21,519 nucleotides of DNA from Clostridium sp. CAG:590 (GCA_000431135.1 HF987770.1:1-21519), one strand, 5' to 3'; numbered from the stretch's first letter, positions 1 through 6,649 are shown. Made by a program: numbers and translations. Notes: generated by a model not told the origin, from the sequence alone.

Positions 1-30
1 CCGTTACTTACGCTGTGCAAGGGAGAAAGT

Positions 31-453
31 TTAGCTGTATTGGATTTCGTGAATTGTTACGTTCTTATCCTTATCAATTCCAAATGCTTTCAACACCGGA
101 TCATCCGCTTTCTGCAATGACAGGATCAGGTATTCAATGTTTGGATCATATGCCAGCCGCTTATCTTCCTCGGATGGTCTTGACGGAGATTCCGGATGAG
201 AATGGAAGTTCCCGATAATCTCAACTCCATTGGCTCTGGCATCCTTAAGAGCGGCAAACTGCTCCTTCGGATCCATAGAGAAATGTTCGTTACTTGCATC
301 TATATTCGTCAGCAGATAGATCTTGGTAACTGTCTTCACTTCGCCCTCTACCGTTCCTGCTAACAGACCACAGGATTCATTTGGCAGACCATCTTTGCAA
401 TGCTTCAACATCTTATCGTAATCACTCTTTTTTAACTTTAATACAATGCTCAT
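31..453 (-). CDS. hcyD: JAMM/MPN metalloprotease, HcyD-like
   Basis: This 140-residue protein is a single JAB1/MPN-domain zinc peptidase (M67 family). The metal site is visible: Glu26 in NESCGLLAG, then His84-Ser-His86-Pro, Ser94 and Asp97, the H-x-H-x7-S-x2-D signature. In the Wolinella HcyD system such an enzyme trims the C-terminal residue from the sulfur carrier and later hydrolyses the carrier-homocysteine adduct. Here it is the last gene of the operon inside the window, 13 bp after the E1-like gene, and the carrier three genes' context upstream has two residues beyond its diglycine, so a trimming protease is needed. The start has a modest AAGGA-type ribosome site. The family call is secure; the specific role rests on context. 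Confidence 0.88.
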   Translation of the reverse strand: MSIVLKLKKSDYDKMLKHCKDGLPNESCGLLAGTVEGEVKTVTKIYLLTNIDASNEHFSMDPKEQFAALKDARANGVEIIGNFHSHPESPSRPSEEDKRLAYDPNIEYLILSLQKADDPVLKAFGIDKDKNVTIHEIQYS

Positions 454-466
454 ATATCACCATTCC

Positions 467-1273
467 TTATTTCTTCAAGTCACATTCTGCCTGTTCATAG
501 TCGATCATCTTTGTGATCGTTGGATGCTCACCACATACTGCACAATTGCAATTTCGTGGAAGCTTGATTGTATGGAAATCCATCTTCAGTGCATCATAAG
601 TCAACAGCTTTCCGGTCAGCAGGTCGCCCTTACCGATAATATACTTAATTGCTTCCATTGCCTGAAGACTTCCGATGACACCGCCCATAGCACCAATGAC
701 ACCAGCCTGCTTACAGGTTGGAACCGCATCCTTTGGAGGTGGATTCTTGAATACACAACGATAGCACGGTCCTTCATCCGGAACATACGTCATAAGCTGT
801 CCCTTGAAACGGATAATACCTGCATGAGAAAATGGCTTCTTTGCCATAACACAGGCATCATTAATGAGGAACTTCGCAGGGAAATTATCGGTTCCATCAA
901 TGATGAAATCATAATCTGCGATCAGATCCATAATATTCGTTGAATCCACAAATGTACGATATGTCTTTACCGTTACATCCGGATTGATTGCTTCCATTGT
1001 CTCAGCTGCGGACTTCACTTTCGCTTTGCCTACATCCTGTGTTGTATGAATGACCTGTCTTTGCAGATTGGATAAATCAACCTCATCTGCATCCACAATA
1101 CCAATCGTTCCAACTCCTGCTGCCGCCAAATATAGTGCTGCCGGCGCACCTAAACCACCTGCACCGATAATCAGAACTTTGGCATTTAATAACTTCTTCT
1201 GACCCTTCACGCCAACTTCCTGCAATATAATATGACGGGAATAACGCTCTAACTGTTCATTGGTAAATGCCAT
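467..1273 (-). CDS. hcyF: E1-like carrier-activating enzyme (ThiF/MoeB/HesA family), HcyF-like
   Basis: This 268-residue enzyme adenylates the C-terminal glycine of a ubiquitin-like sulfur carrier so that sulfide or a persulfide can replace AMP. Visible features are the nucleotide-binding loop GAGGLGAP (residues 37-44), the DADEVDLSNLQRQ segment (61-73), the DGTDN motif (126-130), a zinc site made of Cys170/Cys173 and Cys244/Cys247, and Cys187 in the PTCKQAG crossover loop where the family's catalytic cysteine sits. It lacks the rhodanese domain of some MoeB/ThiF relatives. The start codon overlaps the stop of the carrier gene (TAATG), and the ribosome site lies inside that gene's glycine codons. 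It could also activate ThiS, since the thiamine operon here has no thiF. Confidence 0.9.
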   Translation of the reverse strand: MAFTNEQLERYSRHIILQEVGVKGQKKLLNAKVLIIGAGGLGAPAALYLAAAGVGTIGIVDADEVDLSNLQRQVIHTTQDVGKAKVKSAAETMEAINPDVTVKTYRTFVDSTNIMDLIADYDFIIDGTDNFPAKFLINDACVMAKKPFSHAGIIRFKGQLMTYVPDEGPCYRCVFKNPPPKDAVPTCKQAGVIGAMGGVIGSLQAMEAIKYIIGKGDLLTGKLLTYDALKMDFHTIKLPRNCNCAVCGEHPTITKMIDYEQAECDLKK

Positions 1274-1482
1274 TATCTAGATCCTCCTCCCATGAAATAT
1301 AAGAACTCTACCACGTCCCCATCTTTGATGATTGTCTCCGGAAACTTCTCTCTCTCTACAAACTCATCATTGATCGTTACGGTCACATAATCTGCATTAT
1401 CAATCTGCTCTTTCTCAATCAATGTAGGTAAGTTAATACCATCTTCATATTCTTTCTTGTTTCCTGCTACTGTAATTGTCAT
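1273..1482 (-). CDS. hcyS: ThiS/MoaD-like sulfur carrier with C-terminal GGGSR, HcyS-like
   Basis: This 69-residue beta-grasp protein carries sulfur as a C-terminal thiocarboxylate. The sequence ends FMGGGSR, so two residues follow the glycine tail, unlike ordinary ThiS or MoaD. I chose the ATG at 1482 because AGGAGG sits just upstream; a longer frame to 1527 has no ribosome site and adds 15 unconserved-looking residues. Known HcyS of Wolinella carries one extra C-terminal residue that the JAMM protease HcyD removes; the same logic is inferred here. It lies between a thioredoxin gene and the E1 gene, with the JAMM gene next. Short carriers of this family are hard to tell apart by sequence alone, so the name depends on the operon. 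Confidence 0.85.
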   Translation of the reverse strand: MTITVAGNKKEYEDGINLPTLIEKEQIDNADYVTVTINDEFVEREKFPETIIKDGDVVEFLYFMGGGSR

Positions 1483-1622
1483 CTTTTCATCCTCCTGATA
1501 TTCTAATTGAATTAACACACATCTCATTTCTTATACAGCGCCACACGGTTCTTCTCTCCCACGGACACCGTTTGCAAACTTTTCTTATCGGCAATTCTTA
1601 CTATCGCAATTGCCTTACAGAA

Positions 1623-1931
1623 TCAGCTAAATAACTTTACAATCTCATCCTTGCCCGCTGCCCCGGATAACCGGCTCTTCTCTTCGCCATTCTCAAACGC
1701 AATCAGGGTTGGAGCGGACATCACCTGATACTTTGCCGTCAGATCTTCTTCATAATTCACATTTACCTTGTAAAGGTAAATCTTATCTTCATATTCATCC
1801 TCGATATCTCCAAGCACTCCTGCCATTCGCTTACACGGAATACAGGTATCGGAGTAAAAATCCACCAAAACCGGCTTATCTGCTTTCAGAACCTTCTCTT
1901 CAAAATCAGCACCCGTAATTCTTGCTGCCAT
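1623..1931 (-). CDS. Thioredoxin-like protein (CIPC active site)
   Basis: This is a 102-residue single-domain cytoplasmic thioredoxin. The redox motif is Cys30-Ile-Pro-Cys33 in the segment FYSDTCIPCKR, and the expected cis-proline is in SAPT (Pro74). The CIPC motif differs from the usual CGPC, which suggests a specialised partner. The ATG at 1931 follows a strong AGGAGAGGAG site, so the upstream extension to 1988 is not used. It lies between the TusA-like gene and the carrier gene. A role in reducing persulfides or supplying electrons for sulfide transfer within this operon is inferred, not shown. The reading frame stays open for 32 codons past the TGA stop. Confidence 0.88.
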   Translation of the reverse strand: MAARITGADFEEKVLKADKPVLVDFYSDTCIPCKRMAGVLGDIEDEYEDKIYLYKVNVNYEEDLTAKYQVMSAPTLIAFENGEEKSRLSGAAGKDEIVKLFS

Positions 1932-2020
1932 TGTTTTCTCCTCTCCTAATATCTCTCTGTCAGGTAATTGCAAAACCAAAAATAACACTGCAGTAGTACA
2001 AACACACCTGAAGTTTCTAA

Positions 2021-2269
2021 CTACTCTTCCTCTACCTTCTTAACAATAAGGGTATAGGTACCATCCTCATTTGTATTCAGTTTCAGGATCTGATGTCCCT
2101 CTTCCTTAATGCTTCTTGGTACATTCTGTACCGGCTCACCATCATTCATACGGATGGCTAGAATCTGTCCGTCATCCAATTCTTCTAACGCTACCTTTGC
2201 CTTTACAAATGTTACCGGGCAAACCACGTCTGTTATATCTACTGTATCATCAATCTGAAAATCACCCAT
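2021..2269 (-). CDS. TusA/SirA-like sulfur-transfer protein
   Basis: This 82-residue protein has the TusA-family fold signature: a Cys17-Pro18 pair in DVVCPVTFVKAKVALEEL at the end of the first strand, followed by the amphipathic helix, and a C-terminal strand TYTLIVKKVEEE. Cysteine 17 is the residue that would carry a persulfide. The gene starts inside the 3' end of the sulfite reductase gene (8-bp overlap), so the two are translationally coupled. In this operon it may accept sulfane sulfur and hand it towards the E1 and carrier pair. It is not part of the described Wolinella set as I know it, so its role here is an inference. Confidence 0.87.
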   Translation of the reverse strand: MGDFQIDDTVDITDVVCPVTFVKAKVALEELDDGQILAIRMNDGEPVQNVPRSIKEEGHQILKLNTNEDGTYTLIVKKVEEE

Positions 2270-3125
2270 TATATGCCTCCTTTAATTTCTTATAAAATTC
2301 TTCTCTTCCAACCCGGTCTAATGTGAACTTGAAACGCTCACTTGGGTTTGCATAATCATCAAAAAACTGAATTGCCGCATCTGTCACACGGAATAACTGT
2401 TCCTCGGATGTGATGAGTGGCAATGGATATTCCCCCTTGCTGATCGCATTACCAAAGGTTCCTCCAAAGGATACTAGGTAAGCTGATTCCGCATCCCATG
2501 CATCTGTCGGACAGGACTTCACACATCGTCCACAATAGTTACATTTATCATAATCGACTACAACCTTACCATCTTCTATAGTGATTGCATTCGACCGACA
2601 TACTTTCGCACACAAGCCACAATTGATGCAGGCCTCCTGCTTCCACTTCACGTCCAATGCGCCCTTGATTCCGACATCATTTTCCTCTGCCTTCAGACAG
2701 TTGTTCTGACATCCGGTTACACCGAACTTAAACTTATGTGGTAACTCTCTTCCGAAATAACGGTCATTTAACTTCTGTGCAATGTCATAAGTATCAATGT
2801 TACCACTCGGACAGATCTGATTGCCCTGACAAGCGGTTACCGTACGAACTCTCGGTCCGCAGACTCCCGGCTTACAATCGCCCTTGGCAAGCTCTTCCTT
2901 GACCTCATCAATATCCTGTAACTTGATAAATGGTATCTCCACGCCCTGGCGAGATGTCAGATGCACATGACCATCTCCATACTTCTCTGCTACTTCCGCA
3001 ATCTTCTTCAAATTCTCTGCGGTTAAGGTTCCCCCCACTACTGCAAGGCGAAGGGAAAAGTTATCCTTCTGCTTCTGTCTCATGAATCCACCCTTTTTCA
3101 GGGTGCTGTAATCTACCTGTGCCAT
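2262..3125 (-). CDS. Siroheme [4Fe-4S] sulfite reductase with two ferredoxin clusters
   Basis: This 287-residue enzyme is a compact siroheme sulfite/nitrite reductase of the AsrC-like type. The coupled siroheme and [4Fe-4S] centre is marked by Cys99-x5-Cys105 (ACQGNQICPSG) and Cys139-x3-Cys143 (GCQNNCLK). A ferredoxin insert follows with two CxxCxxCxxxC motifs, at Cys166/169/172/176 and Cys195/198/201/205. It is expected to reduce sulfite to sulfide by six electrons in the cytoplasm. The start is one base after the metY stop (TAGTATG) with GAGG just upstream. Placing it with metY and the HcyS carrier genes argues for an assimilatory role, feeding sulfide into homocysteine. Nitrite reduction cannot be excluded by sequence. 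Confidence 0.88.
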   Translation of the reverse strand: MAQVDYSTLKKGGFMRQKQKDNFSLRLAVVGGTLTAENLKKIAEVAEKYGDGHVHLTSRQGVEIPFIKLQDIDEVKEELAKGDCKPGVCGPRVRTVTACQGNQICPSGNIDTYDIAQKLNDRYFGRELPHKFKFGVTGCQNNCLKAEENDVGIKGALDVKWKQEACINCGLCAKVCRSNAITIEDGKVVVDYDKCNYCGRCVKSCPTDAWDAESAYLVSFGGTFGNAISKGEYPLPLITSEEQLFRVTDAAIQFFDDYANPSERFKFTLDRVGREEFYKKLKEAYNG

Positions 3126-3126
3126 A

Positions 3127-4362
3127 CTACCTCGTTCCTCCTATTGCATTTGCAAAATCTTTCTTCAGATCTTCTACATCCTCAATTCCAACACTCACAC
3201 GTATCAGATCATCATACACACCCGACTGGATCTGATCCTCTTTTGACAGATGCACCGCAATCGTCGATGCCGGATGGATGACCAATGTCTTCGTATCTCC
3301 TATATTAGACAATATAAACGGAAGTTGCAATGCATTAATAATCTCAAATGCTCTTTCCTTACTTCCGGTTCTCATTGTCACAATCGCTCCAAATCCACCA
3401 TGAAGCTGCCTCTTTACCAGTTCATGATATGGACTGTCCGGCAATCCCGGATAATTCACCGTAATACCTTCTAACGTATCTAAATACTTCGCAAGCTCTA
3501 ATGCATTCGCACATTGCCGCTCCATCCGAAGTCCTAATGTTTCCAATCCTAAATTATTCAAAAATGCATTCTGCGGAGACAAACACGCACCCATATTCCG
3601 GAACAAACCATTCCGCAGCTTTGCTATGTACGCCATCGGTCCAAACTTCTTATATGGTGCCATACCCGGATACCGTTCGCCATCCCACTTGAACTTACCA
3701 CTCCACGTCAACACTCCACTGATCGCATCACTGTTCCCATTCATGTACTTCGACGAAGAATTCACAACAACATCCGCACCAAGACTGATCGGCTTCACCA
3801 GATACGGCGTTGCAACGGTATTATCAATGATCAGCGGTAAATGGTTCCGATGCGCCATCTCTGCAACTGCCGCAATATCCGTCACATCCAGCATCGGATT
3901 GCCAATCGTTTCCGCAAAGATCAATCGGGTCTTATCCGTAATCAATTCCTCATAGGATTCCGGCTCGTTCTTCTTCACATATCTTGTAGTAATTCCAAAT
4001 GCCTCTAAATCTTCAAACAATTCGACCGTTCCGCCATATAATCCCGCTGCTGCCACAATCTCATCACCGCTTTGCAGGATATTCATAAATGCATTGCTAA
4101 GTGCTGCCATGCCAGAGGCACATGCCACACTTCCAATTCCACCCTCCAGCAAAGTAACTCTCTTCTCAAATGCTTCCACCGTCGGATTGTTAATCCGCGT
4201 ATAGGAAAATCCCATTGCCTTATTCGTAAAAATCTTCTCTAGGTCTTCTGCACATTCATGCCGAAACGCACTGCTTTGATAGATGGGAACCTGCGTTGTA
4301 CCATATGGGTTCTTATCATCTACTCCATGCAAAAGAGCTGTGTTAAATCCACAATCTGTCAC
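3127..4362 (-). CDS. metY: O-acetylhomoserine sulfhydrylase, PLP-dependent (MetY)
   Basis: This 411-residue enzyme belongs to the Cys/Met metabolism PLP family. It joins sulfur to O-acetylhomoserine to form homocysteine. The PLP lysine is in NSSSKYMNG (Lys205), with the YTRINNPT and ASGMAAL motifs near the N terminus and DNTVATPYL before the lysine. I place the start at GTG 4362, because AAAGGAG lies nine bases upstream and the product then begins like other family members; a TTG at 4383 is in frame but lies upstream of that site. It is the first gene of the operon, 44 bp from a consensus promoter. In the Wolinella pathway MetY uses the HcyS thiocarboxylate instead of free sulfide; that is inferred here from gene order. 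Confidence 0.9.
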   Translation of the reverse strand: MTDCGFNTALLHGVDDKNPYGTTQVPIYQSSAFRHECAEDLEKIFTNKAMGFSYTRINNPTVEAFEKRVTLLEGGIGSVACASGMAALSNAFMNILQSGDEIVAAAGLYGGTVELFEDLEAFGITTRYVKKNEPESYEELITDKTRLIFAETIGNPMLDVTDIAAVAEMAHRNHLPLIIDNTVATPYLVKPISLGADVVVNSSSKYMNGNSDAISGVLTWSGKFKWDGERYPGMAPYKKFGPMAYIAKLRNGLFRNMGACLSPQNAFLNNLGLETLGLRMERQCANALELAKYLDTLEGITVNYPGLPDSPYHELVKRQLHGGFGAIVTMRTGSKERAFEIINALQLPFILSNIGDTKTLVIHPASTIAVHLSKEDQIQSGVYDDLIRVSVGIEDVEDLKKDFANAIGGTR

Positions 4363-4405
4363 GTATCCATTCTCCTTTACCAAGCATTTCCTTAAGCTGT
4401 GTTTT

Positions 4406-4434
4406 ATAATAAACCCATTTACCTACTTTGTCAA
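4406..4434 (-). promoter_or_regulatory. Promoter of the metY sulfur operon
   Basis: On the minus strand TTGACA (4429-4434) is followed by a 17-base spacer and TATTAT (4406-4411). This near-consensus sigma-A promoter would start transcription near 4399, giving a leader of about 37 bases before the GTG of metY. The leader is too short for a riboswitch or T-box, so control is probably at the level of transcription start. Confidence 0.8.
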
Positions 4435-4439
4435 TAGGT
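4421..4439. promoter_or_regulatory. Inverted repeat over the metY -35 box
   Basis: ACCTA and TAGGT (5-bp arms, 9-base spacer) flank and overlap the -35 hexamer of the metY promoter. Its place would let a bound repressor block polymerase. The arms are short and I cannot assign a regulator, so this is a candidate operator only. Confidence 0.35.
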
Positions 4440-4449
4440 TATTAGGAAA

Positions 4450-4583
4450 ATATTTTCCCTTTCATACGGTAACATCTTGTCATCCTTTCCACCGTAACGT
4501 TTGTTACGGTGGAAGTCTTGACTAACTTTTTTATCAAGAGATTTCTTGCTTTTCCATATTCCTACGTTATAAAGCAAACAGTG
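4450..4583 (-). pseudogene. Deletion scar of a second TetR/methyltransferase locus
   Basis: Three blocks line up with the intact locus at 10.5-12.05 kb. Block 4450-4480 matches 10996-11025 inside the methyltransferase gene with one inserted base. Block 4473-4506 matches 11302-11335 at the methyltransferase start with one mismatch in 34. Block 4522-4583 resembles 11988-12050, the promoter region between the two TetR genes. The first two blocks join at CATCTTGT, which occurs at both ends of the missing segment in the intact gene, as expected for deletion between short direct repeats. The TetR gene itself is gone. The scar ends right at the stop codon of the sensor kinase gene. No functional product remains: the ATG at 4475 is followed by a frame-shifted 14-codon fragment. 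Confidence 0.75.
4489..4512. promoter_or_regulatory. Perfect 24-bp palindrome, likely TetR operator relic
   Basis: Arms CCACCGTAAC and GTTACGGTGG (10 bp each, no mismatch) surround GTTT. Related sites with core TAAC-N4-GTTA lie upstream of the methyltransferase gene (11324-11335) and at the TetR start (11962-11977). It lacks a T-run on either side, so a terminator is less likely. It may still bind the TetR protein encoded at 11368-11964. Confidence 0.6.
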
Positions 4584-4584
4584 A

Positions 4585-5730
4585 TCAGAAAACCACTTCA
4601 AAAATCGTCCCCCCTGGCGGATTGTCCCTGACTGTAATGCTGCCATCATGCGTTCTTACAATTTCATGAACCAGTGCAAGTCCAAGCCCTACACCACCTA
4701 ATTCCCGGCTTCTGGATTTATCTACACGAAAGAATGGTTCAAACACCCGCTCCTTAAGATCCTTCGGAATACCATTTCCCGTATCCTCTACTGAAAGATA
4801 CACGTGCTTTTCTTTCCGCTCTGCCGTCACGATGACTTGTCCATCGAAATGGTTATATTTTATGGCATTCTCAACAAGATTATATACCAGTCTGTAGATA
4901 AGGATATCACTGCCTACCATAGTTATATCCTTGCATTTTCCAATCAGCTTTATGTTCTTTTCCATTGCAAGCGGTTCCAGATCAGCCAGAACTTCTTCCA
5001 CAAGCGCAGCGACCATGATCGTTTCATCACGTACGATGGTCTGAAGCTCACTCATATCAAGAAGTGTCTTCACCATTTTACTGAGCCGTTCATTCTGTTC
5101 CGTTGCCATTGTGATTGTTTGCTCTGCACATTCATCATTGCCCGGATGTCCGGTAGAATGGTACAGATCCAGTTGTACCTGCATTAATGCTAATGGTGTG
5201 CGCAGTTCATGTGCTGCATTCGCAGTAAATTGCCTCTGCGTCTCAAATGCTTCCGAAAGACGTTCTAACATCTTATTATAGGAAACACTAAGCTGATTCA
5301 GTTCCCTGACCCTGCTTTCCGCTATCCTTGAATCGGACAGGTTTTGTGCCTGCACTTCTTCAATGATATCAGAAAATCTTCTAAGCGGCTTAAGTGCCTG
5401 CCCACTTATAAAATATGTAACAACACCTCCAAGAAGTGCCAATACCGTAGAAAAGATCAGACTGTTTTTCCTGTAGTCAGCCTTATTATTGTACACCTGG
5501 ATTGAAAAATTATTAGCAAATTCATCCCACTTATCATCCGGAATACTAATATAGATCTCCTCTGAGTCCTCCTCATTCTCCTGCCCGCTCTGTGCATCCA
5601 CGGCATTCTGCAGAGAGTCCATATAATAGATTCCATTCTTATAAACAAATATCGTAAGACATCCACATATAACAGCAATCACTAATGTAGTTATAATCGT
5701 AAGTCTCCACTGAAGTGACATTGTTCTCAT
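4585..5730 (-). CDS. Sensor histidine kinase (HAMP, HisKA, HATPase)
   Basis: This 381-residue membrane kinase has a first transmembrane segment at about residues 10-30, a short extracytoplasmic region of about 60 residues rich in acidic residues, a second transmembrane segment at about 90-110, then a HAMP linker, the phosphoacceptor His174 in NAAHELRTPLA, and ATPase motifs NAIKYN, DTGNGIP and GVGLGLALV. The start ATG overlaps the stop of the response regulator gene (ATGA), so the pair is translationally coupled. The small sensor region suggests detection of a small ligand or membrane state. The redox operon that diverges from the pair is the likeliest target, by position only. Confidence 0.93.
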   Translation of the reverse strand: MRTMSLQWRLTIITTLVIAVICGCLTIFVYKNGIYYMDSLQNAVDAQSGQENEEDSEEIYISIPDDKWDEFANNFSIQVYNNKADYRKNSLIFSTVLALLGGVVTYFISGQALKPLRRFSDIIEEVQAQNLSDSRIAESRVRELNQLSVSYNKMLERLSEAFETQRQFTANAAHELRTPLALMQVQLDLYHSTGHPGNDECAEQTITMATEQNERLSKMVKTLLDMSELQTIVRDETIMVAALVEEVLADLEPLAMEKNIKLIGKCKDITMVGSDILIYRLVYNLVENAIKYNHFDGQVIVTAERKEKHVYLSVEDTGNGIPKDLKERVFEPFFRVDKSRSRELGGVGLGLALVHEIVRTHDGSITVRDNPPGGTIFEVVF

Positions 5731-6407
5731 TGATCAGACTCCTCTCGTATCTTATATCCTTCGCCTACCTTGTTCAAAATCGGATCATATCCCAGCACCG
5801 CCTTAAGCTTCCTTCTAAGTGAAGACATGTGCACTCTGATCGCTCCACTCAGACTATCCACAGATGCGTCCCATACATGTTCCATCAACTCTTCCTGACT
5901 CACCGGCCTGCCTTGATTCAACAACAGATATTCCAAAATCCCATTTTCTTTTCTGGTAAGGTGAACCCTTTGTTCTTTTACATATGCCTCACGTTTTTTC
6001 GTATCAAACCGGATATCTCCTGCCTTCAGACAAACATCCTGCTGTACAAATTTACGTCGCGTAAGACTTCTGATACGTGCCTCCAGCTCCTGCAGATGAA
6101 ATGGTTTTTCCATATAATCGTTTGCTCCGGCATCCAGCCCCTCAACCTTATCTGCAATCTGGCTTCTTGCAGATAATATAAGAACCTTTGTATCCTCATC
6201 TTTCTGCCTGAGTTCCTTCAGAATATCCATCCCATCCATGCCGGGCAGATTCAGATCAAGAACAATCAGATCATAGTCCTCCGCCAGAATATATTCAAGT
6301 GCTTCATCACCGTCATAACAGGTGTCCACCTCATACCCTTTATCATACAGACTCTTTGCAACGGTGTCACATAAATTCTTCTCATCTTCAACAATTAATA
6401 ATCTCAA
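5727..6407 (-). CDS. OmpR/PhoB-family response regulator
   Basis: This 226-residue protein has an N-terminal receiver domain with phosphoacceptor Asp51 (IVLDLNLPG), Ser79 and Lys101 (MEKPF), and a C-terminal winged-helix domain ending LNKVGEGYKI. The start codon is TTG (6405-6407), eight bases after CAGGAG; there is no better ATG. It acts as the DNA-binding partner of the kinase encoded immediately downstream with a 4-bp overlap. It diverges from the CXXC/polyferredoxin/TlpA operon across about 100 bp, which makes that operon a probable regulatory target. Confidence 0.93.
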   Translation of the reverse strand: MRLLIVEDEKNLCDTVAKSLYDKGYEVDTCYDGDEALEYILAEDYDLIVLDLNLPGMDGMDILKELRQKDEDTKVLILSARSQIADKVEGLDAGANDYMEKPFHLQELEARIRSLTRRKFVQQDVCLKAGDIRFDTKKREAYVKEQRVHLTRKENGILEYLLLNQGRPVSQEELMEHVWDASVDSLSGAIRVHMSSLRRKLKAVLGYDPILNKVGEGYKIREESDQ

Positions 6408-6452
6408 AATAATTTCTCCTGTTTCTTAACAATAATTTTACATCAGCTATTG

Positions 6453-6458
6453 TATAAT
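6453..6458 (+). promoter_or_regulatory. -10 element ahead of the redox operon
   Basis: A perfect TATAAT lies 50 bp before the TTG start of the small CXXC protein. No good -35 box is found at 16-18 bases upstream, which fits a promoter that needs an activator; the divergent response regulator is the natural candidate. Confidence 0.4.
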
Positions 6459-6508
6459 ACCAAAGTCAACCGGTCAATCAATACAATGAACGAAAGGAGC
6501 AATAAACC

Positions 6509-6649
6509 TTGAAACGTAAGAAAATATCGCAATCTGCTTTACTGATCGCAGGTATTATCATGATCAGTTACGGCATGCTCCGGGGCGAAGCTGCAACGGT
6601 GCTTAGCAAAGCAATTAAATTATGTCTGGAGTGTGTAGGAATTGGATAA
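6509..6649 (+). CDS. Small membrane CXXC protein, CD1871A-like
   Basis: This 46-residue product is too short and has a TTG start (6509-6511), so simple gene finding misses it. A strong GAAAGGAG lies upstream. The protein has a basic N terminus, one hydrophobic segment (about residues 10-23), the YGMLRGE motif and the C-terminal sequence CLECVGIG with a CxxC pair. This matches the pattern of the CD1871A family of CXXC proteins of Clostridia, which I recall lie next to polyferredoxin and TlpA-like genes, as here. Its stop overlaps the TTG start of the next gene by 8 bp. The cysteines may relay electrons or bind metal between membrane and lipoprotein partners; function is not known to me. Confidence 0.82.
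   Translation: MKRKKISQSALLIAGIIMISYGMLRGEAATVLSKAIKLCLECVGIG

Noticed and set aside
446..943. Long plus-strand frame opposite the E1 gene
   Set aside because: It is antisense to a gene with strong family motifs, is Cys/His/Ile-rich in a way typical of shadow frames, and has no ribosome site.
1483..1527. 15-residue N-terminal extension of the sulfur carrier
   Set aside because: The AGGAGG ribosome site falls inside this extension, directly before the ATG at 1482.
4363..4383. TTG at 4383 as the metY start
   Set aside because: The ribosome site AAAGGAG lies downstream of it, inside the extension; GTG 4362 fits that site and usual MetY N termini.
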